From: Aminobacterium colombiense DSM 12261
Lineage (GTDB): Bacteria > Synergistota > Synergistia > Synergistales > Aminobacteriaceae
Length of the DNA: 64,000 nt
Assembly (NCBI RefSeq): GCF_000025885.1
Contig: NC_014011.1
Location: 62,001-126,000 of the forward strand
Reading direction: 5' to 3'
Each line of letters opens with the position of its first letter. Position 1 is the first letter of the stretch. A program made the position numbers and the translations under genes. Positions 16,631-25,098 of the stretch are shown piece by piece. The notes below the pieces were generated by a model. It searched no databases. It saw nothing but the letters and a program-made list of their open reading frames with translations, and was not told the DNA's origin.

Positions 16631-17635
16631 ATGAAGCAGTTGAAGAAAAAATCATTGATGATTGCGGGACTTTTGCTTTGCGCCCTTGTTCTTGGAACTG
16701 TGGCGCAACCAGTTTGGGCTGCGAAATATACCTTTAAGCTTGGACATGCGGTAAGCGACCAGCATCCCTACCATCTTGGCGCAGTTCGTTTCAAAGAAGT
16801 TGTAGAAAAAGAAACCAACGGAGAAGTGGAAATTAATCTCTTCCCCAACAATCAGCTTGGTACAGGCGAAAGAGACCTTATCGAAGGGCTTCAGCTTGGG
16901 ACTGTAGACCTGGTTGTTTCTTCCACCGGTCCCATGAGCGGCTTTGAAAAGAAATTTATGATCTTTGACTTCCCTTTCCTCTTTAAGGATAAGGCACAGG
17001 CCTACGCCACTCTTGATGGAGAAATTGGACAGTACATTATGGGACTCCTTGAGAAGCAGGGCATTAAGGGACTGGCGTGGTATGAAAATGGTTTCCGACA
17101 TCTTACAAACTCAAAACGTCCTGTCAACATGCCAGCAGATGCTCAGGGCTTAAAATTGAGAACTATGGAAAATAAAGTACAGATGGCTATTTGGCGGGCA
17201 GTAAAAGCTGATCCCACACCAATGGCCTGGGGTGAAGTGTTCACTGCTCTTCAGCAGGGTACTGTAGATGGACAGGAGAACCCAATACCTATAATTTACA
17301 CACAGAAGATCTACGAAGTTCAGAAGTATGTTTCTCTCACCGGCCACGTTTTCTCTCCGTCAATGATTGTAATGGGCAAAGCAAAATTCGATAAGCTGCC
17401 TAAGGAATATCAGGAGCTTTTTCTAAAGGCTGCCCAGGAATCGGCTGTTTACGAGCGAGAGCAAATTACAAAAATGGAAGAAGAGCAGGTTGAGGAGCTT
17501 AAGAAACTGGGCATGGAGATCAATACACCTGATAAAGATGCTTTCCGAGAAGCCACAAAATCTGTTTATGACGAGTTCCGTGGAGAGCTTGGAGAAGACG
17601 CGAAGCTTCTTGATCAGATTCTTGCAGAGAACTAG
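16631..17635 (+). CDS. dctP: TRAP transporter solute-binding protein, DctP family
   Basis: Periplasmic binding protein of about 334 residues. A Sec signal ends in AQPVWA before AKYTFKLGHAV. TRAP hallmarks are HPYHLGAVRFKEVVEKETNG, ENGFRHLTNSKRPV with the carboxylate-binding Arg, and GTVDGQENP. The start at 16631 has AAGGGGGAG upstream and gives a clean signal, unlike an upstream in-frame ATG. It follows panE by 13 bases and precedes the DctQ/DctM genes, so the importer is co-transcribed with pantothenate genes. A C4-branched 2-oxo acid or pantoate is an attractive but unproven ligand. Confidence 0.93.
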   Translation: MKQLKKKSLMIAGLLLCALVLGTVAQPVWAAKYTFKLGHAVSDQHPYHLGAVRFKEVVEKETNGEVEINLFPNNQLGTGERDLIEGLQLGTVDLVVSSTGPMSGFEKKFMIFDFPFLFKDKAQAYATLDGEIGQYIMGLLEKQGIKGLAWYENGFRHLTNSKRPVNMPADAQGLKLRTMENKVQMAIWRAVKADPTPMAWGEVFTALQQGTVDGQENPIPIIYTQKIYEVQKYVSLTGHVFSPSMIVMGKAKFDKLPKEYQELFLKAAQESAVYEREQITKMEEEQVEELKKLGMEINTPDKDAFREATKSVYDEFRGELGEDAKLLDQILAEN

Positions 17636-17724
17636 AACTTAAGCCATTCATATGGGAAAGGGAGAAGGGGGCCCTCTTTCTTCTCCCTTTTTGTCTGGCA
17701 GAAAGAAGGGGTTGTTTAGATCCG

Positions 17725-18204
17725 ATGGAAAAAATACTCAATGGTGTAAACCGTATAGTGGAATACATCGTAAGCTTTCTGTTGATCGTAATGGTCATTG
17801 TTGTTTTTTTACAGGTTATATTCAGGTTTGTTCTTCACTCCTCTCTGCCGTGGTCAGAAGAAGTTTCCAGATACATTCTCATATGGATCTCTTTTCTTGG
17901 CGCCAGTATCGGCGTGAAAAGAGGGGCTCATATTGGAGTGGAAGTGGTAACAAACATATTGCCCAGTAAAATCAAAAAGGTTGTTGCATTTTTAGCGACT
18001 CTCTTTGCCACGGTCTTTTTTGCTATTATGGTGGTCTATGGCCACAGAATTCTCGGCATTGTTTCGAGTCAGTTATCACCGGCCATGGAAATATCCATGG
18101 GAATTCCATACTCAGCGATTTTTATCAGCGGTGTGCTCATGTTCGTTTATTCTGTTGAGCAGGCCCTGGCAATTGTGACGGGAAGAAAGGGTGAAGCCAG
18201 ATGA
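17725..18204 (+). CDS. dctQ: TRAP transporter small permease, DctQ family
   Basis: Inner-membrane protein of 159 residues with four predicted helices (about 12-34, 46-64, 85-107, 128-148). The DctQ-type PWSEEVSRYILIWISFLGA block is present. It forms the membrane complex with DctM. Its end overlaps the dctM start by four bases (ATGA). An 89-base gap after dctP contains a G/A-rich stretch and a weak inverted repeat (GAGAAGGGGG and CTTCTC) that could lower downstream expression relative to the binding protein. Confidence 0.9.
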   Translation: MEKILNGVNRIVEYIVSFLLIVMVIVVFLQVIFRFVLHSSLPWSEEVSRYILIWISFLGASIGVKRGAHIGVEVVTNILPSKIKKVVAFLATLFATVFFAIMVVYGHRILGIVSSQLSPAMEISMGIPYSAIFISGVLMFVYSVEQALAIVTGRKGEAR

Positions 18205-19481
18205 CAGCAGTTCTCTTCGCCAGTCTTTTCTTGTTTTTTGTCATAAATGTGCCCATCGCCATTGCTATAGGTCTGGCTTCTGTTGCGGCCATTCTTTTTT
18301 CTGGATCCATTCCGCCTATAGTCGTCGTTCAGAAGATGTTCACAGCTGCAGATTCCTTTCCTCTTATGGCTGTTCCTTTTTTCATCCTTGCCGGTTCATT
18401 GATGGAATTTGGGGGCATTTCAAGGCGGCTTGTAGAGTTCGCTAATTCCATTGTCGGGCGATTTTCAGGTGGTTTGGCTTTTGTGGCCATTATGGCAAGC
18501 ATGTTCTTCGGTGCCATTTCCGGTGCCGCAGTAGCCACAGTAGCGGCAATTGGCACCATTCTGATTCCAGCTATGGTGCGGCGAGGCTATGACAAGCCTT
18601 TTGCTACGGCGGTTCAGGCTACAGCAGGAACTCTTGGGGTTATGATCCCCCCAAGTATCCCCATGATCATCTACGGCGTTCTTACGGGGGTATCTATAGG
18701 AGCACTTTTCATGGGCGGCATACTGCCAGGTATACTCGTCGGCCTTTCCCTCATGTTTGTAGCATGGCTTATCTCTCGAAAAAAAGGGTATCGAGGAGAT
18801 GAAAAATCTTCCCTAAATCGTATTTGGCAGACATTTAAACAGGCAATCCTCGCTCTCATGATGCCAGTGATAATTCTTGGCGGTATTTACGGCGGGGTAT
18901 TTACTCCTACAGAGGCTGCGGTAGTTGCTGTCGTGTATGGCTTTGTCGTGGGTTTTTTCATCTATCGCGAACTGAATTTGTCACAGCTTAAAGATATTCT
19001 TGTTACAACAGTAGTGGGAACATCCATGATCATGTTCATTATTGCCACATCCTCTGTCTTCAGCTGGATTCTTACTGCAGAACAGATTCCCCAGGTGGTG
19101 GCAAATGCCATACTTTCCATATCGAAAAATCCCATCATCATTCTGGCCCTTATCAACTTATTGCTCCTCTTTCTGGGAACCTTTATGGAAACAGTGGCAG
19201 CCATCATTATTTTGGTGCCGGTTTTGTTGCCCGTAATAACCCAGATAGGGGTCGACCCTCTCCACTTTGGGATCGTTTTAGTTGTGAACCTCGCCATAGG
19301 CATGGTTACGCCGCCCCTTGGGGTCTGTCTTTTCATAGGGTGCAGCATTGCGGATATCACTCTTGAAGATATTACCCGTGCCGTATGGCCATTTATCTTG
19401 ATCATGATCGCAGATGTATTGCTTCTCACCTATTTGCCGTGGATATCAACGATTTTGCCGAGACTGACGGGGCTCTATTGA
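18201..19481 (+). CDS. dctM: TRAP transporter large permease, DctM family
   Basis: The sodium-coupled transport subunit, 426 residues and about 12 helices. Family segments include PLMAVPFFILAGSLMEFGGISRRLVEFA, GMVTPPLGVCLFIG and PPSIPMIIYG. Together with DctP and DctQ it makes a complete tripartite importer. Its end is followed by the isolated BCAA-leader unit, with no clear terminator seen between them. Confidence 0.93.
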   Translation: MTAVLFASLFLFFVINVPIAIAIGLASVAAILFSGSIPPIVVVQKMFTAADSFPLMAVPFFILAGSLMEFGGISRRLVEFANSIVGRFSGGLAFVAIMASMFFGAISGAAVATVAAIGTILIPAMVRRGYDKPFATAVQATAGTLGVMIPPSIPMIIYGVLTGVSIGALFMGGILPGILVGLSLMFVAWLISRKKGYRGDEKSSLNRIWQTFKQAILALMMPVIILGGIYGGVFTPTEAAVVAVVYGFVVGFFIYRELNLSQLKDILVTTVVGTSMIMFIIATSSVFSWILTAEQIPQVVANAILSISKNPIIILALINLLLLFLGTFMETVAAIIILVPVLLPVITQIGVDPLHFGIVLVVNLAIGMVTPPLGVCLFIGCSIADITLEDITRAVWPFILIMIADVLLLTYLPWISTILPRLTGLY

Positions 19482-19510
19482 TATAAGGGCTCCGCAGTCA
19501 TTTCGGTAGG

Positions 19511-19539
19511 TTGACAGATAGAAAAATCCACAATATAAT
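19511..19539 (+). promoter_or_regulatory. Consensus sigma-70 promoter of the BCAA-leader unit
   Basis: TTGACA and TATAAT are spaced by exactly 17 bases, the ideal housekeeping promoter. Transcription would start near 19546, about 38 bases ahead of the leader peptide. Confidence 0.85.
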
Positions 19540-19583
19540 GTGTTGAACTATTCAAATAATTCAGACGCAAAGGAGGGTTCCGA

Positions 19584-19682
19584 ATGAAGCTAATGAAGAA
19601 TCTCGCAGTTCAGTCTCTAGTAGCTCTACTTATAGTACTTATTATTAGCAGCGGATCCCCTCCTGGTGTGATTGGCATTTAA
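19584..19682 (+). CDS. Branched-chain amino-acid leader peptide
   Basis: A 32-codon frame behind AAAGGAGGG. Residues 12-21 read LVALLIVLII, ten residues of which nine are Leu, Ile or Val, with several CTA codons. This is the composition of IlvL-type leader peptides (Escherichia coli IlvL is also 32 residues with a V/I/L run). The last third of the frame overlaps one arm of a long RNA hairpin, and a terminator follows the stop, as expected for ribosome-mediated attenuation. What is unusual is that no ilv gene follows. Confidence 0.8.
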   Translation: MKLMKNLAVQSLVALLIVLIISSGSPPGVIGI

Positions 19683-19716
19683 TTGCCTCTACCCAGACAC
19701 CAGAGCCGGGATCCGC
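19651..19716 (+). promoter_or_regulatory. Antiterminator hairpin of the BCAA leader
   Basis: GCGGATCCC (19651-19659) is fully complementary to GGGATCCGC (19708-19716), and CTGGTGT (19663-19669) to ACACCAG (19697-19703). The outer pairing uses the 5' arm of the terminator, so the two structures are mutually exclusive. A ribosome reaching the leader stop at 19682 would mask the left arms and let the terminator form; stalling in the Leu/Val/Ile run would leave them free. Confidence 0.75.
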
Positions 19717-19741
19717 TTTAAGCGGTTTCCGGCTTTTTTTT
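19704..19741 (+). terminator. Attenuator terminator of the BCAA leader
   Basis: GCCGG...CCGC, a five-base loop, then GCGG...CCGGC followed by eight T. It competes with the antiterminator described at 19651-19716. Confidence 0.82.
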
Positions 19742-19802
19742 ATGGGTAAGGCAATTAACACAGAGAACGAGGTTCAATGAGAATGGGAAGGGAGAGGCTA
19801 TC

Positions 19803-19943
19803 ATGGTCAAAATGGGGAAAAAGGGCAAGGTACAGAGTGAAAAGAAAGCGGTAGTCTATGAAGCTGTGGATTCTATAGAAATGTTCAACTTGGAGGGGCT
19901 TCTCGAAGTTCGATGGAGAGGTCCTTTCGAAGGATACCGTTAG
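19803..19943 (+). CDS. 46-residue basic small protein under BCAA attenuation
   Basis: ATG behind GGGAGAGG opens a 46-codon frame. The first 15 residues are strongly basic (KMGKKGKVQSEKK) and the rest is mixed acidic/hydrophobic, ending in RWRGPFEGYR. No membrane helix or signal. It is the only frame between the attenuator at 19741 and the terminator at 19986, so it appears to be the gene that the BCAA leader controls. I do not recognise it; it could be a small regulator, a remnant of a lost operon, or an incidental frame in a regulatory RNA. Confidence 0.5.
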   Translation: MVKMGKKGKVQSEKKAVVYEAVDSIEMFNLEGLLEVRWRGPFEGYR

Positions 19944-19985
19944 AAAGTGCGAATATTATCATGAGCCCCTTGATACCGCAAGGAA

Positions 19986-20011
19986 GCCCTTCTCAACGAA
20001 GGGCTCTTTTT
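19986..20011 (+). terminator. Rho-independent terminator closing the BCAA-leader unit
   Basis: AGCCCTT and AAGGGCT flank a loop of eight bases and precede CTTTTTAT. It isolates the leader unit from the flavoprotein gene downstream. Confidence 0.75.
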
Positions 20012-20111
20012 ATGGTATCATCCAAGAGTCACCTTCAGACTATTCTTTATACATTTCCCATGGGCCCATCACTTTAAAGAAAATTCTTAACAGAGAAGGG
20101 GAGAAATAACG

Positions 20112-21494
20112 GTGAAATACGACGTTATTATTGTGGGATCAGGTCCAGCCGGAGTCTTTGCGGCCATGGAGCTGGTGAAAAGTGACAAAAAAGTACTGAT
20201 CTTAGATAAGGGAAAACTTATAAAAGAAAGAAAATGCCCTATTCTTGAAGGACTTTCCCCTGTATGCGTCAACTGCAATTCATGTAATATCGTTTCTGGT
20301 TGGGGAGGTGCAGGCACAGCTTCAGATGGAAAACTCACCCTGACAACAGGATTTGGCGGAAACCTCGAAGAATGCATAGGGGAAGATGCTCTAGAAAACA
20401 TGATCCGCTATGTAGACGATACTTTTGTAAGCTTCGGCGCTGATAAAAAGTATTACGAGCCAACGGGAGAAATTGTGAAAGATACCATCCAAAAGGCAGC
20501 AAGCCGAGGAATAAAAATTATCCCGGCCAGAATTCGCCATATTGGCACCGATGCGTCCCGTATGGTTCTCAATAACATGTATGAAGAACTGAAAGAGAAA
20601 TGCGACATTCTTATGAACACAGAAGTGAAGGAAGTTGTTGTCCATAGCGGAGTTGTCGAAGGAGTAGTCTTAAAAGATGGCCAGGAAATAAACTCTGAGT
20701 ACGTTATTTTAGCTCCAGGCCGAGAAGGAAGCTCGTGGCTCGAAGGAATTGTGAACAAATATAATTTGCCAATTGCCTCCATGCCTGTAGATATTGGGGT
20801 GCGAGTAGAGGTTTCGGATAGTATTTGCCAGGATCTTACAAAGCATTTCTACGAAGTGAAATGTCTATACAACACCCCTACCTTTGACGACAGATGCCGC
20901 ACTTTCTGTATGAACCCTTCGGGGTTTGTAGTACACGAGTATAACAAGGCCCATGATCTGGTCACGGTGAATGGGCACAGCCTAAAGAATGTAAAATCTA
21001 AAAACACGAATTTTGCCATTCTCGTGACAAAAAACTTCACCCAGCCTTTCAACGACCCCATAGGATATGCTACTCATATAGCTAAACTTGCGAACATGCT
21101 GGCTGGCGGCGGTATTTTACTGCAGCGTCTTGGTGATTTGCGGGATGGTCGCCGTTCCACAGAGGCCAGAATAACGAGGGGAATGGTTAAACCCACAGCC
21201 CAGGCCCAGCCAGGCGACCTGAGCCTTGTTTTACCTCACCGTTTTTTAATTGACGTGGTTGAATTTATAGAAGCCCTTAATATCATTATGCCGGGCATCA
21301 ATATGAACGATACTCTCCTATACGGAGTGGAGATCAAGCTGTATTCCTTACGGCTTGAATTAAAAGAAACCCTTGAAACACCTGCCATCCGAAATCTTTA
21401 TATGGCCGGAGACGGCGCAGGGGTAAGCCGTGGGATAATACAGGCGGCTTCTAGTGGTGTCGTAGCCGCCCGCTCAATTCTTTATCAAGGATAG
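20112..21494 (+). CDS. FAD-dependent dehydrogenase of the COG2509 family
   Basis: A 460-residue flavoprotein. The N-terminal FAD-binding motif is GSGPAGVFAA (residues 9-18) with the acidic end of beta-2 in LILDKGK; a CPILEGLSPVCVNCNSCNIVSGWGGAG block with several cysteines follows, and the C-terminal FAD segment is NLYMAGDGAGVSRGIIQAA. COG2509 members are widespread in anaerobes and lack an assigned substrate. GTG start behind GAAGGGGAG. No operon partner is evident: it follows a terminator and meets a converging nitroreductase gene. Confidence 0.85.
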   Translation: MKYDVIIVGSGPAGVFAAMELVKSDKKVLILDKGKLIKERKCPILEGLSPVCVNCNSCNIVSGWGGAGTASDGKLTLTTGFGGNLEECIGEDALENMIRYVDDTFVSFGADKKYYEPTGEIVKDTIQKAASRGIKIIPARIRHIGTDASRMVLNNMYEELKEKCDILMNTEVKEVVVHSGVVEGVVLKDGQEINSEYVILAPGREGSSWLEGIVNKYNLPIASMPVDIGVRVEVSDSICQDLTKHFYEVKCLYNTPTFDDRCRTFCMNPSGFVVHEYNKAHDLVTVNGHSLKNVKSKNTNFAILVTKNFTQPFNDPIGYATHIAKLANMLAGGGILLQRLGDLRDGRRSTEARITRGMVKPTAQAQPGDLSLVLPHRFLIDVVEFIEALNIIMPGINMNDTLLYGVEIKLYSLRLELKETLETPAIRNLYMAGDGAGVSRGIIQAASSGVVAARSILYQG

Positions 21495-21506
21495 CAGTGT
21501 TTCCTG

Positions 21507-22076
21507 TTACCTGATATATGTAACGACGCCCTCTTTACGTTTGGGGGCCCCATACTTATGGGCGGGATCTTTATATCCTAAGGCTATGCTGTAAAGAGCT
21601 TCATAGCCTTCAGGTACGCCTATGGCTTTCAGTTCTTCTGGTGTGGCTACAGCAAAAAAGAAACCAGAAAAGCCGATCCAGCATGTCCCTATGTTGAGGG
21701 ATTCAGCGGCGATGAGCATGTTTTCTATTGCGGCGGAACAGTCTGCAATGGGTTTTAGCAGGGAATCGGCATTTTTCTTTCCTGAAATGACAATAATAGC
21801 AGGGGCATGATAATAAATATGATATCCTTCTTTTTCCCCCATTTTACGTATCCACTCCACAGAATATTTTTTCATGAGAGCCACCGTTTTATCGCTGATC
21901 ATGTCAATTAACTCTTTGTTTTGAATAACACTAAAATGCCACGGTTGATTATTGTGCCCGCTAGGAGCCCAAGTGCCGGCTTCCACAATGAGCGAAAGCT
22001 CTTCGTCGTTTATTTGTAGTGGCAAGTAACGCCTGATGCTTCGTCGATTTTTAATGGTTTCAATTACGAGATTCAT
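21507..22076 (-). CDS. Nitroreductase family flavoprotein
   Basis: FMN-dependent nitroreductase-like protein of about 189 residues. The FMN phosphate-binding start is IKNRRSIRRYLP, followed by WAPSGHNNQPWHF and the C-terminal GTCWIGF and SIALGYKD. Such enzymes reduce nitro compounds, quinones or enones with NAD(P)H. ATG at 22076 is preferred because GGGGAG then lies 11 bases upstream; an in-frame GTG 12 bases earlier abuts the same purine run. It diverges from the DHOD-like gene. Confidence 0.88.
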   Translation of the reverse strand: MNLVIETIKNRRSIRRYLPLQINDEELSLIVEAGTWAPSGHNNQPWHFSVIQNKELIDMISDKTVALMKKYSVEWIRKMGEKEGYHIYYHAPAIIVISGKKNADSLLKPIADCSAAIENMLIAAESLNIGTCWIGFSGFFFAVATPEELKAIGVPEGYEALYSIALGYKDPAHKYGAPKRKEGVVTYIR

Positions 22077-22199
22077 TATTAAATTCACTCCCCTCTATTG
22101 CATTTCTTGATTTTTTATTATAAACCAATGATACGTATATTAGTTTTGTATGAAAGGGTAAAAATAAAAAATTGCTCGAGCGAGAAAGGGGGAGATCGC

Positions 22200-23216
22200 A
22201 TGACTGTTGACTTTTCAGCAGTATACATGGGAGTGGAATTAAAGAACCCGGTCATCGTAGGAGCGAGCGGCATTACATCAAACCTTGAAACGATTCGTCA
22301 AGTAGAAGACGCCGGGGCGGGCGGGATGGTGATCAAGTCTCTTTTTGAAGAACAGATTGCCCTGGAAGCCCTTGCGTTGGAGCACGAGTTAACAGACGAT
22401 GATGAGCGTCATGCTGAAATGATTGCTCTTCATCCCGGGATTGCCCACGGGGGGCCAGAAGAACATCTCATGTGGGTGAAAAAAGTTGTGAAGGGAGCAC
22501 GAATTCCTATTTTTGCAAGCTTGAATGCGGGGCAAAAAAGCGTATGGGTCGAGTGGGCTGAAAAATTGAGTCAGACAGGAGTTCAGGGCCTTGAGCTTAA
22601 CCTTTACATTATGCCTGTTGATAGCCATCTTAGTGGTGAAGATATTGAGAAGAAGCAATTCGCTATGGTGGAAGAAGTTTTACGTGTGGTTTCCATTCCA
22701 GTGGCAGTAAAAATCAGCCCATACTATACAAATCCTCTTCACGTTGTTTCTACCTTTGATAAAATAGGTGTAAAGGGGCATGTCCTGTTCAATAGTTTTT
22801 TCAATCCTGACATTGACCCTGATAAACAGATGGAAGTTCGGGATATTACCATGAGCCACGAAACTGATTCCCGCCTGCCTCTTCGTTTTATGGCCCTTCT
22901 TTACGGGGCAGTTGAGGGGTCGCTCTGTGCGAATCGGGGAATCTTTTCTGGAAGAGATGTAGTAAAAATGCTTCTCGCGGGGGCAGACTGTGTGCAGGTT
23001 GTCAGCACCCTCTACAAAAATGGCATTAATTCGCTGAAAACCATGATTGAGGACATAGAACAGTGGATGGATAAAAATGGTTATGAGATTCTTGACGAAT
23101 TTAAAGGCAAGCTAAGTAAAAAGAGAGCCCATGATCCCTACGCTTGGGAACGGGCCCAATATGTGGATATTTTAATGCGCCACGAATCGCCGTTTTTGTC
23201 CCGTCCAGAGATATAA
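22200..23216 (+). CDS. Dihydroorotate dehydrogenase-like flavoprotein
   Basis: TIM-barrel FMN enzyme of about 338 residues, close to PyrD and dihydropyrimidine dehydrogenase C-terminal barrels (LKNPVIVGASGITSN, PVAVKISPYYTN, LLAGADCVQVVSTLYKNG). True PyrD has a catalytic Cys or Ser in a conserved loop; here the corresponding loop (YIMPVDSHLSG) is different, so orotate synthesis is doubtful. The start at 22200 is behind GGGGGAG. No pyrimidine genes lie nearby. This group of standalone DHOD-like proteins has no settled role. Confidence 0.8.
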   Translation: MTVDFSAVYMGVELKNPVIVGASGITSNLETIRQVEDAGAGGMVIKSLFEEQIALEALALEHELTDDDERHAEMIALHPGIAHGGPEEHLMWVKKVVKGARIPIFASLNAGQKSVWVEWAEKLSQTGVQGLELNLYIMPVDSHLSGEDIEKKQFAMVEEVLRVVSIPVAVKISPYYTNPLHVVSTFDKIGVKGHVLFNSFFNPDIDPDKQMEVRDITMSHETDSRLPLRFMALLYGAVEGSLCANRGIFSGRDVVKMLLAGADCVQVVSTLYKNGINSLKTMIEDIEQWMDKNGYEILDEFKGKLSKKRAHDPYAWERAQYVDILMRHESPFLSRPEI

Positions 23217-23239
23217 AAGAGTAATTTTATGATGAGCAA

Positions 23240-23280
23240 GAGAAAGGCGGGAGCACTTCTTTGAGCCCCCGCCTTTCTTT
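23240..23280. terminator. Bidirectional terminator
   Basis: GAAAGGCGGG pairs with CCCGCCTTTC across an imperfect loop with A and T tracts on both sides, between the converging DHOD-like and cysK genes. Confidence 0.8.
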
Positions 23281-23281
23281 A

Positions 23282-24208
23282 TCAGTTTTTAAAGGCTTCT
23301 GTGCTGAGATATTTGTCTCCTCGATCGCAGGCAATGGTGACTACGGTATCATCGGGAGTAAACTGTTTGGCTGTCTGAATGGCTGCCCAGACGTTGGCTC
23401 CTGTGGAAATGCCGCAAAAGAGACCATGGGTACGAGCAAGCCAGCGGGTTGTTTCGAGGGCGGCATCATCTTCCACGGTTTTAATCTCTGTCAATATCTC
23501 TTTTTTTAGAACGGCAGGAGCAAATCCAGCACCTATGCCCTGTATTTTATGAGGCCCGGCTTCCCCTCCGCTTAGAACAGGGCTGCCGGCAGGTTCTACC
23601 CCTACTATATGAATTGCCGGCCAGACTGCTTTGAGGACGGCCCCTGTTCCTGAAATAGTTCCTCCCGATCCAATGCCCGCAACAAAAGCGGAAATGGGCA
23701 GCCCCTCCATATCTGTTAGAATTTCAGGGGCGGTAGTTACAGAATGGGCCCAGGAATTTCCGGGATTGCTGAATTGGTCGGGCATATAGGCGCCGGGCGT
23801 TTCGTCAAGTATATGTCGTGCCAGGGCGATGGCCCCCCTCATTCCTTCTTTGGCTGGAGAAAGATGAAGTTCAGCACCATAGGCAGCCAGAACAGACCGA
23901 CGCTCCTGAGACATGGATTCCGGCATGGTGAGAATCACTTTCAGGCCCAAAGCCTGTCCTAGCATGGCCAGGGCGATGCCAGTATTTCCAGACGTAGGTT
24001 CTACAATGACGGTCTCATCCCTGAGCAGCCCTTTTTCTTCTGCGTGGCGAAGCATTCCCCAGGCAGCCCTGTCTTTTACGGAGCCCCCAATATTTGTTCC
24101 CTCCAGCTTAATGGCAATAGCTGCGCCTTGATTGCTGGGGCGAAAAACAAACAGAGGTGTGCGGCCTATACGTTTTCTCAAAGCAATCCGATCTGTTTTA
24201 AAGGTCAT
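23282..24208 (-). CDS. cysK: Cysteine synthase A (O-acetylserine sulfhydrylase)
   Basis: PLP enzyme making cysteine from O-acetylserine and sulfide. The Schiff-base lysine is Lys45 in GGSVKDRAAW, the substrate-binding loop is TSGNTG (72-77), and the phosphate-binding loop is GIGSGGTISGTG. About 308 residues. The ATG follows the cysE stop by one base and has AGGAGG nine bases upstream inside cysE, so the two are translated together. It depends on the same Cys-codon leader. Confidence 0.95.
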   Translation of the reverse strand: MTFKTDRIALRKRIGRTPLFVFRPSNQGAAIAIKLEGTNIGGSVKDRAAWGMLRHAEEKGLLRDETVIVEPTSGNTGIALAMLGQALGLKVILTMPESMSQERRSVLAAYGAELHLSPAKEGMRGAIALARHILDETPGAYMPDQFSNPGNSWAHSVTTAPEILTDMEGLPISAFVAGIGSGGTISGTGAVLKAVWPAIHIVGVEPAGSPVLSGGEAGPHKIQGIGAGFAPAVLKKEILTEIKTVEDDAALETTRWLARTHGLFCGISTGANVWAAIQTAKQFTPDDTVVTIACDRGDKYLSTEAFKN

Positions 24209-24209
24209 T

Positions 24210-24875
24210 CTATGCAGCCTCCTTTTTGAGGTAGTTTTTAAGTATTTCAAGTTCCTGTTCCAGCATTTCGATACGGTCAAGCAAAACTTTGCTCGAAAGG
24301 GAAGTGCGCTGGTCGTGATGTTTAATGCGGACATTAGCTGGAATTCCTACAACCGTTGAGCCAGCCTCCACATTCCGTACCACTACAGCTCCGGCTCCTA
24401 TTTTGGCTCCTTCCCCTACTGTAATATTGCCAAGCAGTTTCGCTCCTGCTCCAATCATTACGTTATCATGCACGGTGGGGTGGCGCTTGCCTCTTTCTTT
24501 TCCAGTTCCGCCTAACGTTACGCCATGAAAAAGTTTTACGTTGTTTCCTATTTCCGCTGTTTCACCGATAACGATCCCCATACCATGGTCGATGAAAAAC
24601 CTTTTTCCGATCTTGGCTCCCGGATGAATCTCTATTCCTGTCAGCCATCGCATGACATGACTTAAAAGTCGGGGTAAAAAGGGAATATGCAGCGTTGCAT
24701 GTAAAAAATGTATGATCCGGTGGGCGAGGATAGCATGAAGGCCAGGGTAGCAAAAAACAACCTCTAGCCACCCCCATATGCCACCCTTAAAAGCCGGGTC
24801 GTTATCCCCTACAGCTCTGACATCGGCTTTTACCGTATTCCAAACATCTAATATAGAAGAAACAAAAATTTTCAT
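24210..24875 (-). CDS. cysE: Serine O-acetyltransferase
   Basis: Acetylates serine to O-acetylserine. A 221-residue protein with an N-terminal helical domain and a left-handed beta helix of hexapeptide repeats (about 85-190), including [19 protein letters not shown] and [18 protein letters not shown] with the catalytic His-Asp region. The C-terminal 25 residues are a predicted coiled coil. It is of the short SAT type. Its ribosome-binding site AGGAGG lies inside a separate Cys-rich frame that overlaps the first 74 bases of cysE out of frame. Confidence 0.95.
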   Translation of the reverse strand: MKIFVSSILDVWNTVKADVRAVGDNDPAFKGGIWGWLEVVFCYPGLHAILAHRIIHFLHATLHIPFLPRLLSHVMRWLTGIEIHPGAKIGKRFFIDHGMGIVIGETAEIGNNVKLFHGVTLGGTGKERGKRHPTVHDNVMIGAGAKLLGNITVGEGAKIGAGAVVVRNVEAGSTVVGIPANVRIKHHDQRTSLSSKVLLDRIEMLEQELEILKNYLKKEAA

Positions 24876-24939
24876 TTATATGACACCTCCTGAAATTGAA
24901 CTGATTTTCGTAACAGCAGTAGATACAGTCGCATTCCAT
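24802..24939 (-). CDS. Cys-rich leader ORF overlapping the cysE start
   Basis: A 45-codon frame with nine Cys. It starts [10 protein letters not shown], so four of the first nine residues are Cys, all encoded before the cysE start codon. AGGAAG stands eight bases before the ATG. The frame runs through the cysE ribosome-binding site and ends 74 bases inside cysE in another frame. Ribosome stalling or flow on these Cys codons could therefore govern access to the cysE start. Leader peptides rich in Cys codons are known upstream of cysteine genes in some actinobacteria. That it is translated is inferred. Confidence 0.6.
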   Translation of the reverse strand: MECDCIYCCYENQFNFRRCHINENFCFFYIRCLEYGKSRCQSCRG

Positions 24940-24962
24940 AGGCATCACTTCCTTTCCTGTAC

Positions 24963-24998
24963 AAAAAAAGCGGACTTGCCACTTTCGACAAGCCCGCT
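24963..24998 (-). terminator. Attenuator terminator upstream of cysE
   Basis: Reading leftward, AGCGGGCTTG and CAAGTCCGCT form a stem with one mismatch, followed by seven T. It lies between the short Cys leader (25099-25146) and the second Cys-rich frame, inside the cysE transcript leader. Confidence 0.82.
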
Positions 24999-25029
24999 GT
25001 ATATACATTCTCTACAATTATGGTATGGA

Positions 25030-25074
25030 ACGAAGCATTTCTTCGGCTACAACGGGCATTATACCCACCGCAGC
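25030..25074 (-). promoter_or_regulatory. Stable hairpins in the cysE leader RNA
   Basis: Read leftward, GGCTGCGGTGGG and CCCGTTGTAGCC form a 12-bp helix when G-U pairs are allowed, with a seven-base loop. It is followed at once by CGAAG and CTTCG with a five-base loop. They sit between the short Cys leader and the terminator and probably take part in the choice between terminated and read-through forms. They do not match a riboswitch that I recognise. Confidence 0.5.
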
Positions 25075-25098
25075 CTTTGTTGCGCTACGGGGAGACTG

